From a virus: a DNA stretch of 64,000 bases. A program made the translations under genes and the position numbers. A model generated the notes under the pieces. That model saw nothing but the letters and a program-made list of their open reading frames with translations. It searched no databases and was not told the DNA's origin. Shown one piece after another: positions 17,730 through 27,185 of the stretch. Every line of letters begins with the position of its first letter. Within the stretch, counting starts at the first letter, position 1. The stretch lies in IMG/VR virus record IMGVR_UViG_3300042197_002147, positions 62,001 to 126,000 of that record; one strand, written 5' to 3'.

Positions 17730-18380
17730 ATGAAAACTTTAGTTTATGTTGGGGCAAATGCTGGCTACGGTTTATATAATACACTTATGAATTCTTCTAT
17801 AAGGTTTGATAAAATTTATGCATTTGAGCCAGATCCAGAAATCTACAAAATATTAAAAGAAAATTTTAAAAATTTTTTAAATATTAATACTATAAATGCT
17901 GGATGTTCAGATCAATCGGGGACTAAAACTCTGTATGTAACAGAAAATAGAGTTTCTAGTTCTCTTGCAGATGTGAACATGAATAATCAAAATGAAGTCG
18001 GTGGTCATTCTGGGGGTAAACCAGCTTTTAAACAAGTAGATGTCAATATAATTAATCTTTACGATTTCTGTGAACAAAATAATATAAAAGAAATAGATTT
18101 ACTAGTAACAGATTGTCAGGGAAGTGATTATACTATATTAAAAACTATGGAACCTTTATTAAAGGAAAGAAAAATAAAAAATCTATTTTGCGAAACACAT
18201 AGAGATGGGTTTGAAATTTATAATGGATTGGATAATTCTTTTTCTAAATTCAAAGAATTATTAAATGAAAACTATGAAATAGATTTTTTTATGGCAGACA
18301 TTAATTATGTTGATAAAAACAATACAGAAGAATTGTTCAAACATATAGAATGGGACACCATGTGGAAACTTAAGTCATAA
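17730..18380 (+). CDS. FkbM-like methyltransferase
   Basis: A 216-residue AdoMet enzyme, third of its type in the island. Motif I is 'LVYVGANAGYGLYNTL', the ribose-binding acid is in 'IYAFEPDPEIYKIL', 'INAGCSDQSGTKTLYV' is a typical FkbM segment, and 'LLVTDCQGSDYTILKTM' replaces the usual IDxEG signature. The stop codon is part of a CATAAATA box. It lies 5 bp after the preceding gene. Confidence 0.8.
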   Translation: MKTLVYVGANAGYGLYNTLMNSSIRFDKIYAFEPDPEIYKILKENFKNFLNINTINAGCSDQSGTKTLYVTENRVSSSLADVNMNNQNEVGGHSGGKPAFKQVDVNIINLYDFCEQNNIKEIDLLVTDCQGSDYTILKTMEPLLKERKIKNLFCETHRDGFEIYNGLDNSFSKFKELLNENYEIDFFMADINYVDKNNTEELFKHIEWDTMWKLKS

Positions 18381-18383
18381 ATA
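18376..18383 (+). promoter_or_regulatory. CATAAATA, late-promoter-like box
   Basis: CATAAATA overlaps the stop codon of the FkbM gene and lies 31 nt before the next start at 18415, which has AAGGA upstream. It is one base away from the T4 late consensus. The gene downstream is the last sugar-transfer gene before the tail genes, so late expression is plausible. AT-rich context lowers confidence. Confidence 0.3.
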
Positions 18384-18414
18384 AATAGTATAGACTTAAA
18401 GGATAAATAAAAAT

Positions 18415-19608
18415 ATGAAAAAACTAGCATTATGCATGATCGTGAAAAATGAATCTCACATTATTCGTGAGTGTCTGAATTCTGTTGCAAATATCGTAGA
18501 CTATTGGGTTATTTGTGACACTGGTTCTACTGACGGTACTCAAGAAATAATTAAAACCTTTTTTCAAGAAAAAGGAATACCCGGAGAACTACACGAAAGA
18601 GAATGGAAAGGTTTTGGTCATAATAGAACCGAAGCATTTAAATTATGTGAAGGTAAAGCAGAATATGCTTTTGTCATAGATGCTGATGATTATGTTGATG
18701 GAAATTTGGTTATTCCAAAAAACATGACTTCTGATGCGTATGCAGTTCGCATGGGTAGACCAGAATTTTCTTGGTGGAGAAATCAAATATTTCGTTTAGA
18801 TGCTAAGTGGAGTTATGTTGGTGTTCTTCACGAATATGCTGCATGTGAAAAGCAAAATCCAATAGTACAAAAATTAGAGGGAAACTATAGAGTGGTTGCT
18901 CGTACTCTTGGAGCAAGAAACAAAGATATAACACCAATAGAGAAATACAAGAAAGATGCTGAAGTTCTGGAAAAAGCATTAGTTGATGAACCAACAAATT
19001 CAAGATATCAATTCTATCTTGCACAAAGTTATTTTGACTCTCAACAATATGACAAAGCAGAAACAGCGTATATTAAAAGAGCAGAAATGGGTGGATGGGC
19101 CGAAGAAGTCTATTATTCAATTTATAGAGTTGCAATAGCAAAAGCACTTCAGAATAAACCATGGCCGGAAGTTCAACAGACATTTTTAGATGCGTACAAT
19201 TATCGTCCAACAAGAGCAGAACCACTTTATCATATTGCTCAGGTTTATAGACAAAAATTTAATATGCCAGTTTTAGCTTATATGTTTGCTAAAGCGGCAA
19301 TGGATATACCTTTCCCGGAACAAGACATATTGTTTGTTCCTGACATAGTATACAATTTTGGTATTTTGGATGAAATTTCTGCTACGGCATTTTATGCTGG
19401 ACATCCTATGGTCGGTTACATAGCAACGGAAAAATTGTTAAAGAGTGGAAAAATACCCCCAGACGAGTTACCAAGAATTCAAAAGAACTTTGAACAGTAT
19501 CAAAAAGTAATAGATCAAATGGTAGAACAGGGATTGTTGGAAAACCCACAGAAAAATCAACCATCTCCTATCAAAAAGAAAACATTTAAGAAGAGAATAA
19601 AAGCATAA
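18415..19608 (+). CDS. GT2 glycosyltransferase with C-terminal TPR-like helices
   Basis: A 397-residue protein. The N-terminal GT2 domain has 'LALCMIVKNESHIIRECLNSV', 'CDTGSTDGTQEII', 'KGFGHNRTEAF' and the metal site 'AFVIDADDYVDG'. From about residue 175, paired helices appear ('NSRYQFYLAQSYFDSQQYDKAETAYIKRAEMGGW'), a TPR pattern as in tail-modifying phage transferases and SPINDLY-like enzymes. The last 20 residues are very basic. It sits between the sugar island and the tail-fibre genes, so it may glycosylate a tail or virion protein. Confidence 0.85.
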   Translation: MKKLALCMIVKNESHIIRECLNSVANIVDYWVICDTGSTDGTQEIIKTFFQEKGIPGELHEREWKGFGHNRTEAFKLCEGKAEYAFVIDADDYVDGNLVIPKNMTSDAYAVRMGRPEFSWWRNQIFRLDAKWSYVGVLHEYAACEKQNPIVQKLEGNYRVVARTLGARNKDITPIEKYKKDAEVLEKALVDEPTNSRYQFYLAQSYFDSQQYDKAETAYIKRAEMGGWAEEVYYSIYRVAIAKALQNKPWPEVQQTFLDAYNYRPTRAEPLYHIAQVYRQKFNMPVLAYMFAKAAMDIPFPEQDILFVPDIVYNFGILDEISATAFYAGHPMVGYIATEKLLKSGKIPPDELPRIQKNFEQYQKVIDQMVEQGLLENPQKNQPSPIKKKTFKKRIKA

Positions 19609-19611
19609 ATA
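19604..19611 (+). promoter_or_regulatory. CATAAATA, candidate late promoter for the tail-fibre module
   Basis: CATAAATA overlaps the end of the GT2-TPR gene and lies 19 nt before the first tail-module gene, which has a GGGAG Shine-Dalgarno. It is the third plus-strand copy of this variant placed over a stop codon. Tail genes are expected to be late, which makes this copy the most credible of the three. Confidence 0.45.
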
Positions 19612-19630
19612 TGTCTATAGGGAGATACAA

Positions 19631-20062
19631 ATGCCAGCATCAAAATATGACATTTATGCAGAACAGGGTTCAACTTTTAAGTTACATCTAGATTACAAAT
19701 ATAAAGGTGGCACTGGTATAGATTTGAGCACCTTTACTGGAGAAATGCAAGTCAGAAGATCAGAAAAAGATTCTCAGGCTGTTTTGTTTCTTACACATTT
19801 AGGTGTCACTGGCGGAGGTTCTACTGGAGAATTTACTATTGGAGTTGATGGTGTTGCTGGAATTGGTGGTATTAGTTTCAATACATCAACAAATGGAACA
19901 GTTGGTTATACTGGTGGAATAATGTTCAGAGTCGATAAAACTACAATGAAAAATATTCCAGCTGGTAAACATTTTTATGATTTTGAAATTACAAATAGCG
20001 TAGGTGAAACATATAGATTGGTGGAAGGATCATTTGAGGTATCAAGAGAAATCACAAGATAA
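19631..20062 (+). CDS. Putative baseplate/tail structural protein
   Basis: A 143-residue Gly/Thr-rich, beta-strand protein. It begins 'SKYDIYAEQGSTFKLHLDYKYKG', a start seen in small baseplate or fibre-adapter proteins of T4-like aquatic phages, and ends 'GETYRLVEGSFEVSREITR'. It is preceded by GGGAG and opens the tail-fibre module, with the collagen-like fibre starting 3 bp later. It probably connects the fibre to the baseplate. Role inferred from position. Confidence 0.65.
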   Translation: MPASKYDIYAEQGSTFKLHLDYKYKGGTGIDLSTFTGEMQVRRSEKDSQAVLFLTHLGVTGGGSTGEFTIGVDGVAGIGGISFNTSTNGTVGYTGGIMFRVDKTTMKNIPAGKHFYDFEITNSVGETYRLVEGSFEVSREITR

Positions 20063-20065
20063 AAG

Positions 20066-21811
20066 ATGTCAAACTCAAATGATAATGTTTTATTAATTAT
20101 TACAACATTTAGAAATCAGAGCGAAGTAAGTGCTTCTGGTACTAATGTTAATAATTTAATTCCATCTTCATTACAATCAACTAAAATAGAATACGCAGGA
20201 AATAGCGTAAATAATATTATAGTAAATCCTGCTCAATCCGCAGAGATAACTGTAACTCCCTTCGTTAATTCAACGAATATAATTGCAACAACAGAGAAAA
20301 CTACTGTTTTGGTTGCAACTCCCCTTGGTCCTTCTATTCCTGGCGCAGCAGGTCCGGCCGGAATTGCCGGAGCAACTGGTAATACTGGTGCAACTGGACC
20401 AACTGGTCCTGTTGGTGATTATGTCATATCATTGAATGGATTAACTGGAATTATTGGTATAAGTGCCGGAACAAATGTAATAATTACAAGTTCTGGAAAT
20501 GACATCATAATAGGTTCTTCTGGTGGATCTGGTGTTCCCGGTGGAAATAACACACAAATACAATTTAACAACAATGGTGCTTTCGGTGGTTCTAGTAATT
20601 TAACATGGCAAGAATCTGCGCCTGCTGGATCTGGTAAAACTGCTTCTTATGTTGAATTTAAAAATAGGTCTGGAATAAAGTTATATGAAAAATCAACATA
20701 TGGTAATAATTTTATCAGTTTTGTTGCTCCAGAGATCATTGATGATACAAGTGGATCGGTATATGTATTTCCTTCCGGTCTTTGCGGTCCAGTAAACAGT
20801 TATTTGTCATTGACTAATAAAAATAACGGAATATATCAACTAAGTTGGGTAAAAAACATTTATTTGGAGCTTTTGGATACTTCTGCTGTCAACACCGATA
20901 CACTAACTGTTGGTTCTTTGATAACTTTTGCAGATGGAACTACTCTTTCTTCAGCAGATACAATTGTTGGTGCTACAGGCGCAACTGGTGCAACTGGTGC
21001 TACTGGTTCTCAAGGTGTTCAAGGAATTCAAGGACCAACTGGTTCTACGGGCGCAACTGGTGCTACTGGTTCTCAAGGTATACAGGGAAATACAGGACCA
21101 ACAGGTGCTACTGGATCACAGGGTATTCAGGGACCTCAAGGAACTACTGGTGCTACTGGTTCTCGCGGAACAACTGGTTCGTCTGTTTTAAATTTTTCAA
21201 TACTTGATGGTTATTTGGAATATCAAATACAAAATTTTAGTCCAGATGTTATTTTAAATGGAAATGCTGGTTATGTAGTTGGTTCTATTGGACCAACTGG
21301 TCCTACTGGTGCTACTGGTTCTCAAGGCATACAGGGAAATACAGGACCAACAGGTGCTACTGGTTCTCAAGGCATACAGGGAAATACAGGATCAACAGGT
21401 GCTACTGGATCACAGGGTATTCAGGGACCTCAAGGAACCACTGGTGCAACTGGTCCGACAGAAGATAATATAACACTTTTTATTGATGGAACACCGGATG
21501 AAATATCTACAGGTAATAAGGGTTATAAGCAAATACCATATGATTGCTCTATATTGGAATGGTACATTTTGGCAGGACAAACTGGATCAATACAATTCGA
21601 TATTAAAAAATCTTCGTTTAATAATTATCCATCAACTTCTTCTATAGTCGGAGGAGATTATCCAAATTTGTCATCTCAATTAAAAAATTCAAACACCGGA
21701 GTAACACTTTGGTCTGGTATATCTGGTGGAGATATGATTGATTTTGTGATAAATAGTAACACAGGCATAGAAAAAGTAGGTTTATTCATTAAAATACGGA
21801 GAACTTTATGA
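20066..21811 (+). CDS. Tail fibre protein with collagen-like GXY repeats
   Basis: A 581-residue fibre protein. Three collagen-like blocks of Gly-X-Y (mostly [22 protein letters not shown]) lie near residues 96-113, 302-371 and 413-468, separated by globular beta-rich segments. Such blocks form trimeric triple helices in phage fibres. The C-terminal 110 residues ('[24 protein letters not shown]') look like a compact tip domain. The ATG follows the preceding stop by 3 bp and the gene ends with an ATGA overlap. The repeated DNA allows slippage and domain exchange. Confidence 0.85.
   Translation: MSNSNDNVLLIITTFRNQSEVSASGTNVNNLIPSSLQSTKIEYAGNSVNNIIVNPAQSAEITVTPFVNSTNIIATTEKTTVLVATPLGPSIPGAAGPAGIAGATGNTGATGPTGPVGDYVISLNGLTGIIGISAGTNVIITSSGNDIIIGSSGGSGVPGGNNTQIQFNNNGAFGGSSNLTWQESAPAGSGKTASYVEFKNRSGIKLYEKSTYGNNFISFVAPEIIDDTSGSVYVFPSGLCGPVNSYLSLTNKNNGIYQLSWVKNIYLELLDTSAVNTDTLTVGSLITFADGTTLSSADTIVGATGATGATGATGSQGVQGIQGPTGSTGATGATGSQGIQGNTGPTGATGSQGIQGPQGTTGATGSRGTTGSSVLNFSILDGYLEYQIQNFSPDVILNGNAGYVVGSIGPTGPTGATGSQGIQGNTGPTGATGSQGIQGNTGSTGATGSQGIQGPQGTTGATGPTEDNITLFIDGTPDEISTGNKGYKQIPYDCSILEWYILAGQTGSIQFDIKKSSFNNYPSTSSIVGGDYPNLSSQLKNSNTGVTLWSGISGGDMIDFVINSNTGIEKVGLFIKIRRTL
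20968..21460 (+). repeat. Direct repeats encoding collagen-like Gly-X-Y units
   Basis: Units such as GGTGCTACTGGTTCTCAAGG and ATACAGGGAAATACAGGACC recur at about 21061, 21310 and 21355, and a longer unit at about 21110-21165 recurs at 21398-21450 with few changes. The near identity at DNA level points to recent duplication or conversion within the fibre gene. Confidence 0.85.
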
Positions 21812-24258
21812 GATCAGCGGTAGAACATCATTTTACAGGTTTGACAGCAGGATTTACTGGTGGGCTTCCAGCTGTAGGCGTTACTGCTGGATATGATTCA
21901 ACAAAAACATTAATTTCTTCTTTGTTGCGTCAAGCCACGGGATCAAACTACGAAGACAAGTACATCTCCGCAAAACCATCTACTATTGTCAACATCCCCG
22001 AAGTGTTTACTTCAGGTACACAAGCATACCCGTTTGTGTATAAATGGTCTGACAACATTTATTGGGTATTCACGGCATCAAATGCTACTGCCGCCGCTAC
22101 GAGAACTATTGCCCTTACCGAATTCAACTCAACAAATTCAACCCTGACATACAAGGGGTTCATCACGCTACTCGGAACTACAGTTTCGGGTAGCAAGACT
22201 GTTCGTTCTTTACGAGCAATGGTCTACAAGCACACAACAGGAACAGTTTCAACAAGCGGTTCATCCACCACAATTTCAGGATCTGGAACGGGGTTTACGG
22301 ATGAACGAATTGCTGTGGGAGCAAGAATCGGTTTTGGAACCACCGATCCAACCGCAGTTACTACATGGTATGAAATCACGGCAATCACGGATAACACCAC
22401 TCTAACGATAAATGCACCCGTAACACTTTCAGCAGGAACTTCGTATGCCATAGAGGAGATTCGCATTGCTCTTGCCTGCACTCAATCAGGTACGGGTACT
22501 GTAGTTCTCAACAGCGGTTTGCATTACATCAAGGGATTAAACTATAGCACATTTACAAACGGTGGAACTAACATCCCAGAGGCAACAACCGTAGACAACA
22601 TTCGTGCCTCGTATCTCCTGACCGATGCAAGAATCAACGGAGATGATATACAGACATTTACGGTTACGATTGCTTCACCCGCAGTAGTGACTTGCAACAG
22701 CCACGGATTGAGAAATGGCGATGTCGTAATTCTCACGACAACTGGTGCATTGCCAACAAACTTGACTGCATCACCTACTACTGCTGCAACTCCATATTTC
22801 GTTATCAACGCATCCACAAACACATTTAATCTCTCAACGACACTCAACGGCACGGCAATCAATACAAGCGGTTCTCAGAGCGGAACTCATACTCTGCACT
22901 CCCATGCAAAAAATGTAAGCGCAACTTTGGCAATAGATGATGAGGTCAGCAAAACAGACCACAGCATCTACATGGTTTCTACATATGGCACGGCTTGTTC
23001 TATAACAGAGTATAATCTACGAGCAGCACTTACTGTTGGTGCAATGGGATCGTTTATAACCGCAGGAACTTCAACAAGTGCATATGTGCTATCTACCACA
23101 ACACAAGCGGTTACGGGAACACCTTCACAGGTAAATTCTGGAAGAATATTTACAGTAAACCACGGCTCTGCGTCAGGAGTAAAGTCTTTGTGGTTTGTGA
23201 CAACAACGAGAGTATATCGTGTTCCTGACGCAAACATAACCGATGGTTCTGTAAACTGGCTTGTGGATGCAATGCTTGAAGTTCCACCTGGAGGTAGCGT
23301 TACATACACTGCTCTTAGTAATATGTCTCAGGTGGATTATTCCTCCACAATTGATCGTTTGTTTGTCACAAACGCGAGTGGTCGTTTTGGTGTTTATATT
23401 ACGCCATATACAACTGATGGAAGTCAGTTTGAAAAATATATTGGTGCAAACCTTAACAGATTAAAACTTACCACAACACCAAGTGGTGCAAGTGATGGGT
23501 TGTTTCCGCAGACTACGCTTACACTTTGGACAGAAGACGGATGGATGTTTGTTATTCCAAACTCAACTACCTCGGGACAAAACTGGTTATATGTGTTCCC
23601 CTTTGGTACGGATGCTTACTACAACAGCACAACAAACCAACACATCATCACACCCAAACTTGCAACCACGGGTGCGACCAAACTGTATCACGCCTATGTT
23701 GACCACATGGAATACGCAGGAGATTACGGGCTTGGATTCCCCGTTGAGTCCTACAAGTTGTGGTATCGCACAAGCGGCATAGACGACAATAGCGGTGCGT
23801 GGACGGAAGTTCCCGTTGGAGCGGACTTGGACGCTGCTGCGGTGGGCGACTACATTCAATTCAAGATTGCATTTGACATTTTGGGCGAGATTTGCGCTCC
23901 AACACGCATCTACTCCATAGCAGCAACATACGAGGACAACTCGCAGGATTCGCACTATCAGCCTTCCTTGGCGAAGTCATCCACGGCAAGCAAGATATTC
24001 GCATGGAGACAGGTCGCAGCATGGGGATCGAACATCCCGAACCTTCGCATTCGGCTCTATGATGCAACGACAAACAACGAGTTGCTGAACGATACCGTGA
24101 CGAACTCTTCCTACGGAACATGGCAGTATTCCACGGATGGAACCAACTGGTTGTCGTGGAGTTCTTCTGCGGATGCAATCGGAAATTACATTCGCTATAC
24201 CGCAACCAACTTCGGCTACAGCGGAGTCACCGTCAGGGCATTGCTGACACAGGCATAA
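21808..24258 (+). CDS. Large tail-associated / adhesin protein with atypical base composition
   Basis: An 816-residue Thr/Ser-rich beta protein. The opening '[16 protein letters not shown]' and several '[22 protein letters not shown]' stretches look like a receptor-binding or baseplate-spike protein. A short '[29 protein letters not shown]' module resembles repeats in other phage tail proteins. The C-terminal '[26 protein letters not shown]...[14 protein letters not shown]' is beta-rich. The gene is clearly richer in G+C than its neighbours, above all after about 23.6 kb, with different codon choice, which suggests transfer from another genome. Role inferred from context. Confidence 0.7.
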   Translation: MRSAVEHHFTGLTAGFTGGLPAVGVTAGYDSTKTLISSLLRQATGSNYEDKYISAKPSTIVNIPEVFTSGTQAYPFVYKWSDNIYWVFTASNATAAATRTIALTEFNSTNSTLTYKGFITLLGTTVSGSKTVRSLRAMVYKHTTGTVSTSGSSTTISGSGTGFTDERIAVGARIGFGTTDPTAVTTWYEITAITDNTTLTINAPVTLSAGTSYAIEEIRIALACTQSGTGTVVLNSGLHYIKGLNYSTFTNGGTNIPEATTVDNIRASYLLTDARINGDDIQTFTVTIASPAVVTCNSHGLRNGDVVILTTTGALPTNLTASPTTAATPYFVINASTNTFNLSTTLNGTAINTSGSQSGTHTLHSHAKNVSATLAIDDEVSKTDHSIYMVSTYGTACSITEYNLRAALTVGAMGSFITAGTSTSAYVLSTTTQAVTGTPSQVNSGRIFTVNHGSASGVKSLWFVTTTRVYRVPDANITDGSVNWLVDAMLEVPPGGSVTYTALSNMSQVDYSSTIDRLFVTNASGRFGVYITPYTTDGSQFEKYIGANLNRLKLTTTPSGASDGLFPQTTLTLWTEDGWMFVIPNSTTSGQNWLYVFPFGTDAYYNSTTNQHIITPKLATTGATKLYHAYVDHMEYAGDYGLGFPVESYKLWYRTSGIDDNSGAWTEVPVGADLDAAAVGDYIQFKIAFDILGEICAPTRIYSIAATYEDNSQDSHYQPSLAKSSTASKIFAWRQVAAWGSNIPNLRIRLYDATTNNELLNDTVTNSSYGTWQYSTDGTNWLSWSSSADAIGNYIRYTATNFGYSGVTVRALLTQA

Positions 24259-24259
24259 A

Positions 24260-24400
24260 ATGGACGATATCATATTTTACAGCGCATATTTCTACTTTGA
24301 GATGCCGGTATTAGATCCGGGTACTATTAATTTAATTGAAGCACAAAGCACATACTACACTCTGAGACTTGCTTTACCAGAAAGAATAAGTATTTCATAA
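24260..24400 (+). CDS. Small hypothetical protein in the tail module
   Basis: A 46-residue reading frame starting two bases after the preceding stop and ending one base before the next gene. The product (MDDIIFYSAYFYFEMPVLDP...RISIS) is rich in Tyr and Phe. The tight fit between two long genes is the main reason to accept it. Base composition returns to the AT-rich norm here. No function can be suggested. Confidence 0.5.
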   Translation: MDDIIFYSAYFYFEMPVLDPGTINLIEAQSTYYTLRLALPERISIS

Positions 24401-24401
24401 T

Positions 24402-27185
24402 ATGTCCAATTTTCCTTCCAATCCATCAACTGGAGCAACCTTTAATGTGTTGGGTAAAGGTTGGATATATGATGGATACGGTTGGGCGGCATTAGACGAT
24501 ATTATCGGAATTTCTGCTGGAAATCAGATTGCAATAACAATAACTGGTCAGGCTCCAGCAGGACCAACATATACAATAGATGTAATTGATGGTGCAACCA
24601 GTGATTTACATGCTGGTGTGGTTTATGGTGTTTCTGGAAGCATTTATGCATCTAGTCTTGCAACTGGTCTTTTGCACGGTGGCATTATTACAATAAATGC
24701 AGGAAATAGTGCTGCTTTTGATATTACATCTGGTAGTGGTCAAATTCATAGTTCTGGATCTACATACACAGCAGATCCACAACCAACATATCAATATGTT
24801 ACATGGCCAGCACAAACTGGAATTACTTTACAATACCTTTCTTCTTCGGATACAACTTGGATTTACATAGACTCGTCTGGTACTGTGCAACAAAGATCAT
24901 CGTACTATACTGATAATCAATTAGAAGAAAATATAATCATAGGACAGCTGGTTCACCCGTCAAGAACTTTTATTAATCTTGCAAGAACAAATCCAAATGT
25001 TGCATATGCAACAGACAAACAGTATGAACAATTTATTCGTATTTTTGGACCAGTAAAGGGATCTGGTCATACCATACAACCAAACGGAGCAAATCTGAAA
25101 TTAAACAGGACTTCAGGTACGGCTTTCAGTCTTGGAAGAAACTGGATCAATGACACAAATAATCCGAGTGTGGTTTCGGATGGTGCATATACTGATTGTA
25201 TTTTCTATCGTTACTATCGTGGTGCTACTGCTGGAACATTTATCACCGTACCAAATCAAACTGCAATTGATCCTACAAATTATGATGATGGAAGCGGAAC
25301 ACTTCAATCGCTGCCTGGTGGTAAATATAGTATTCAAAGAATATTTTATTACCCAAATACACCAAGTCTTTTGGGTGTATATTACGGAAGAGCACAATAT
25401 ACAAGTTTGGCCGAAGCAGCAGCAAATATTAATTTTGAAGATTTTACAGAAATTGAAAATACAAGAACAAATGCAATTTTCGTTGCAACATTAATAGTCA
25501 AATCCGGTGCTACCGATTTGACAAACACGAATGATGCTTTAATACTACAAGCCGGTGCTTTTAGAAGCACAATTAGTGGCGGTGGTTCTGTTGCAACTAA
25601 ATTCGATGATTTAACTGATGTCGTAATTACGGGCGTACAGGATGATCAAATAATAATATACAACAGTGCAACATCACAATGGGAAAATACAAATTCCTCT
25701 CATGTTTCTGTTACATCCTACAATGGTCGTACTGGTGCTGTTCAGGGTGTTTCGGCGGCCGCGGCCGGATCTGGTATTAGTGTTTCTGGTGCAACAGGTG
25801 CTGTGACTATAACAAATACTGGTGTTCAAAGTTTTAATGGATCTACCGGAACAATCACGGGTGTTTCCAGTATCCGTGGATTAACTGGTGCCGTAGGAAT
25901 CACCAACGGCAGTGGAATAGGTCTGAGTGTTTCTGGTCAAACAATGACCTTTAGCAACACCGGAGTTTTGAGTATTGACGGTGGCACTGGTGCGATTACA
26001 TATGTTGCCCGTACAAATGTTGCAAATACTTTTACTGCTAGTCAGACTATAGAAGGTTTAGGAAGAGTATTATCAATAAACGACGCAAACGCAAATATAT
26101 TTACAGCATATTCAAGTCAATTAGAATGGTATAATGATCTTTCGAGCACAAGTCAATACTGGGTTCCTTCTCCAGGACCAAATCCGAGCACAATTACTTT
26201 TCCAAACGAAAATGGTACAATAGCACTTACAAAAAATGTGGTTAGTTCTTTTAATGGTCTGACGGGTGCAATTGTCGGTGTTAATAGTGTCCGTGGTTTA
26301 ACTGGTGCAGTAGGAATCACCAACGGCAGTGGAATCGGTCTGAGTGTTTCTGGTCAGACAATGACCTTCAGCAATACTGGTGTTTTGAGCATTAATGGTA
26401 GCACTGGTGCCATTACGAATGTTGCTAGAACTAATGTAGACAATTTTTTTAATGCAAGTCAAACAATAAGCGCAGCAAATGCTGTTCTGGCAATTGTGGA
26501 TTCCTCTTCCTTCAACGAAGTATCATTTCAGGGAGAATTTAACAGGTTATACTTTTATAATGATCTGTCTGGTGGAGAGGTATTTTTTCAACCAACTATT
26601 GCACCAGCAAGCACAATAACCGTATCTCTTCCAGATTACAGCACAACCCTAGCAGGACTTGCAGGCACACAAATTTTTACAGGAACAAATACTTTTAGTG
26701 CTCTTACAAACTTTCCCAGTGGTATTAGTGCTGCTGGTGCAACCTTCAGTTCACTTGTAAGATTTAATGCAGGAATCTCTGCATCTGGTGGCATTACATT
26801 TAATAGTGATGTTACTATAAATTTATCAAACAATCTTAATGTTGGTGGCATACAATCTAACAAATCTGCATTGGAAATAGATACAGCCAGAGTAGATTCC
26901 AGAGTTGCAATGGGTGATTACACTGCACTTGGAAATTCAACTTTTATTTATCTTAGAAATGCTACAAGTGAATTACAATTAAGCAATCCTTTTGGTGTCA
27001 TAACTATAGGTGATCCGGATGGTTATAATAGCGGTTATTTTATTGGTTATGATGCAAGCAATGGTAATTTATATGGTAATGCTTCAGTAATAAGTGATTT
27101 TAGTACAATAAGTTCTAATAATGGATTTTATGAAACTGCAAATTCAATCAGAGTGACAAACAATGCTAGGAGTTGGTTTTTATGA
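24402..27185 (+). CDS. Long tail fibre protein with internal repeats
   Basis: A 927-residue fibre protein. The N-terminus 'MSNFPSNPSTGATFNVLGKGWIYDGYGW' matches the 'NFPxxPxxGxxF...W.ydG..W' adapter motif common to phage fibres. Between about residues 440 and 680 a module with 'SVRGLTGAVGITNGSGIGLSVSG' and 'TFSNTGVLSI(D/N)G(S/G)TGAI' occurs twice, typical of beta-helical shaft repeats. The end 'GFYETANSIRVTNNARSWFL' may be the tip or a chaperone-dependent end. It overlaps the next gene by ATGA. Confidence 0.85.
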   Translation: MSNFPSNPSTGATFNVLGKGWIYDGYGWAALDDIIGISAGNQIAITITGQAPAGPTYTIDVIDGATSDLHAGVVYGVSGSIYASSLATGLLHGGIITINAGNSAAFDITSGSGQIHSSGSTYTADPQPTYQYVTWPAQTGITLQYLSSSDTTWIYIDSSGTVQQRSSYYTDNQLEENIIIGQLVHPSRTFINLARTNPNVAYATDKQYEQFIRIFGPVKGSGHTIQPNGANLKLNRTSGTAFSLGRNWINDTNNPSVVSDGAYTDCIFYRYYRGATAGTFITVPNQTAIDPTNYDDGSGTLQSLPGGKYSIQRIFYYPNTPSLLGVYYGRAQYTSLAEAAANINFEDFTEIENTRTNAIFVATLIVKSGATDLTNTNDALILQAGAFRSTISGGGSVATKFDDLTDVVITGVQDDQIIIYNSATSQWENTNSSHVSVTSYNGRTGAVQGVSAAAAGSGISVSGATGAVTITNTGVQSFNGSTGTITGVSSIRGLTGAVGITNGSGIGLSVSGQTMTFSNTGVLSIDGGTGAITYVARTNVANTFTASQTIEGLGRVLSINDANANIFTAYSSQLEWYNDLSSTSQYWVPSPGPNPSTITFPNENGTIALTKNVVSSFNGLTGAIVGVNSVRGLTGAVGITNGSGIGLSVSGQTMTFSNTGVLSINGSTGAITNVARTNVDNFFNASQTISAANAVLAIVDSSSFNEVSFQGEFNRLYFYNDLSGGEVFFQPTIAPASTITVSLPDYSTTLAGLAGTQIFTGTNTFSALTNFPSGISAAGATFSSLVRFNAGISASGGITFNSDVTINLSNNLNVGGIQSNKSALEIDTARVDSRVAMGDYTALGNSTFIYLRNATSELQLSNPFGVITIGDPDGYNSGYFIGYDASNGNLYGNASVISDFSTISSNNGFYETANSIRVTNNARSWFL
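25830..26440 (+). repeat. Imperfect direct repeat of about 130 bp within the fibre gene
   Basis: The segment at about 25875-26005 (GTTTAACTGGTGC-like start through GCACTGGTGCGATTAC) recurs at about 26292-26420 with scattered, mostly silent changes. Both copies encode the shaft module of the fibre. The repeats could drive changes in fibre length by recombination. Confidence 0.8.

Noticed and set aside
22224-24314. Several long frames opposite or within the 816-aa tail gene
   Set aside because: They arise from the higher G+C content of this gene; none has a ribosome site or domain pattern.
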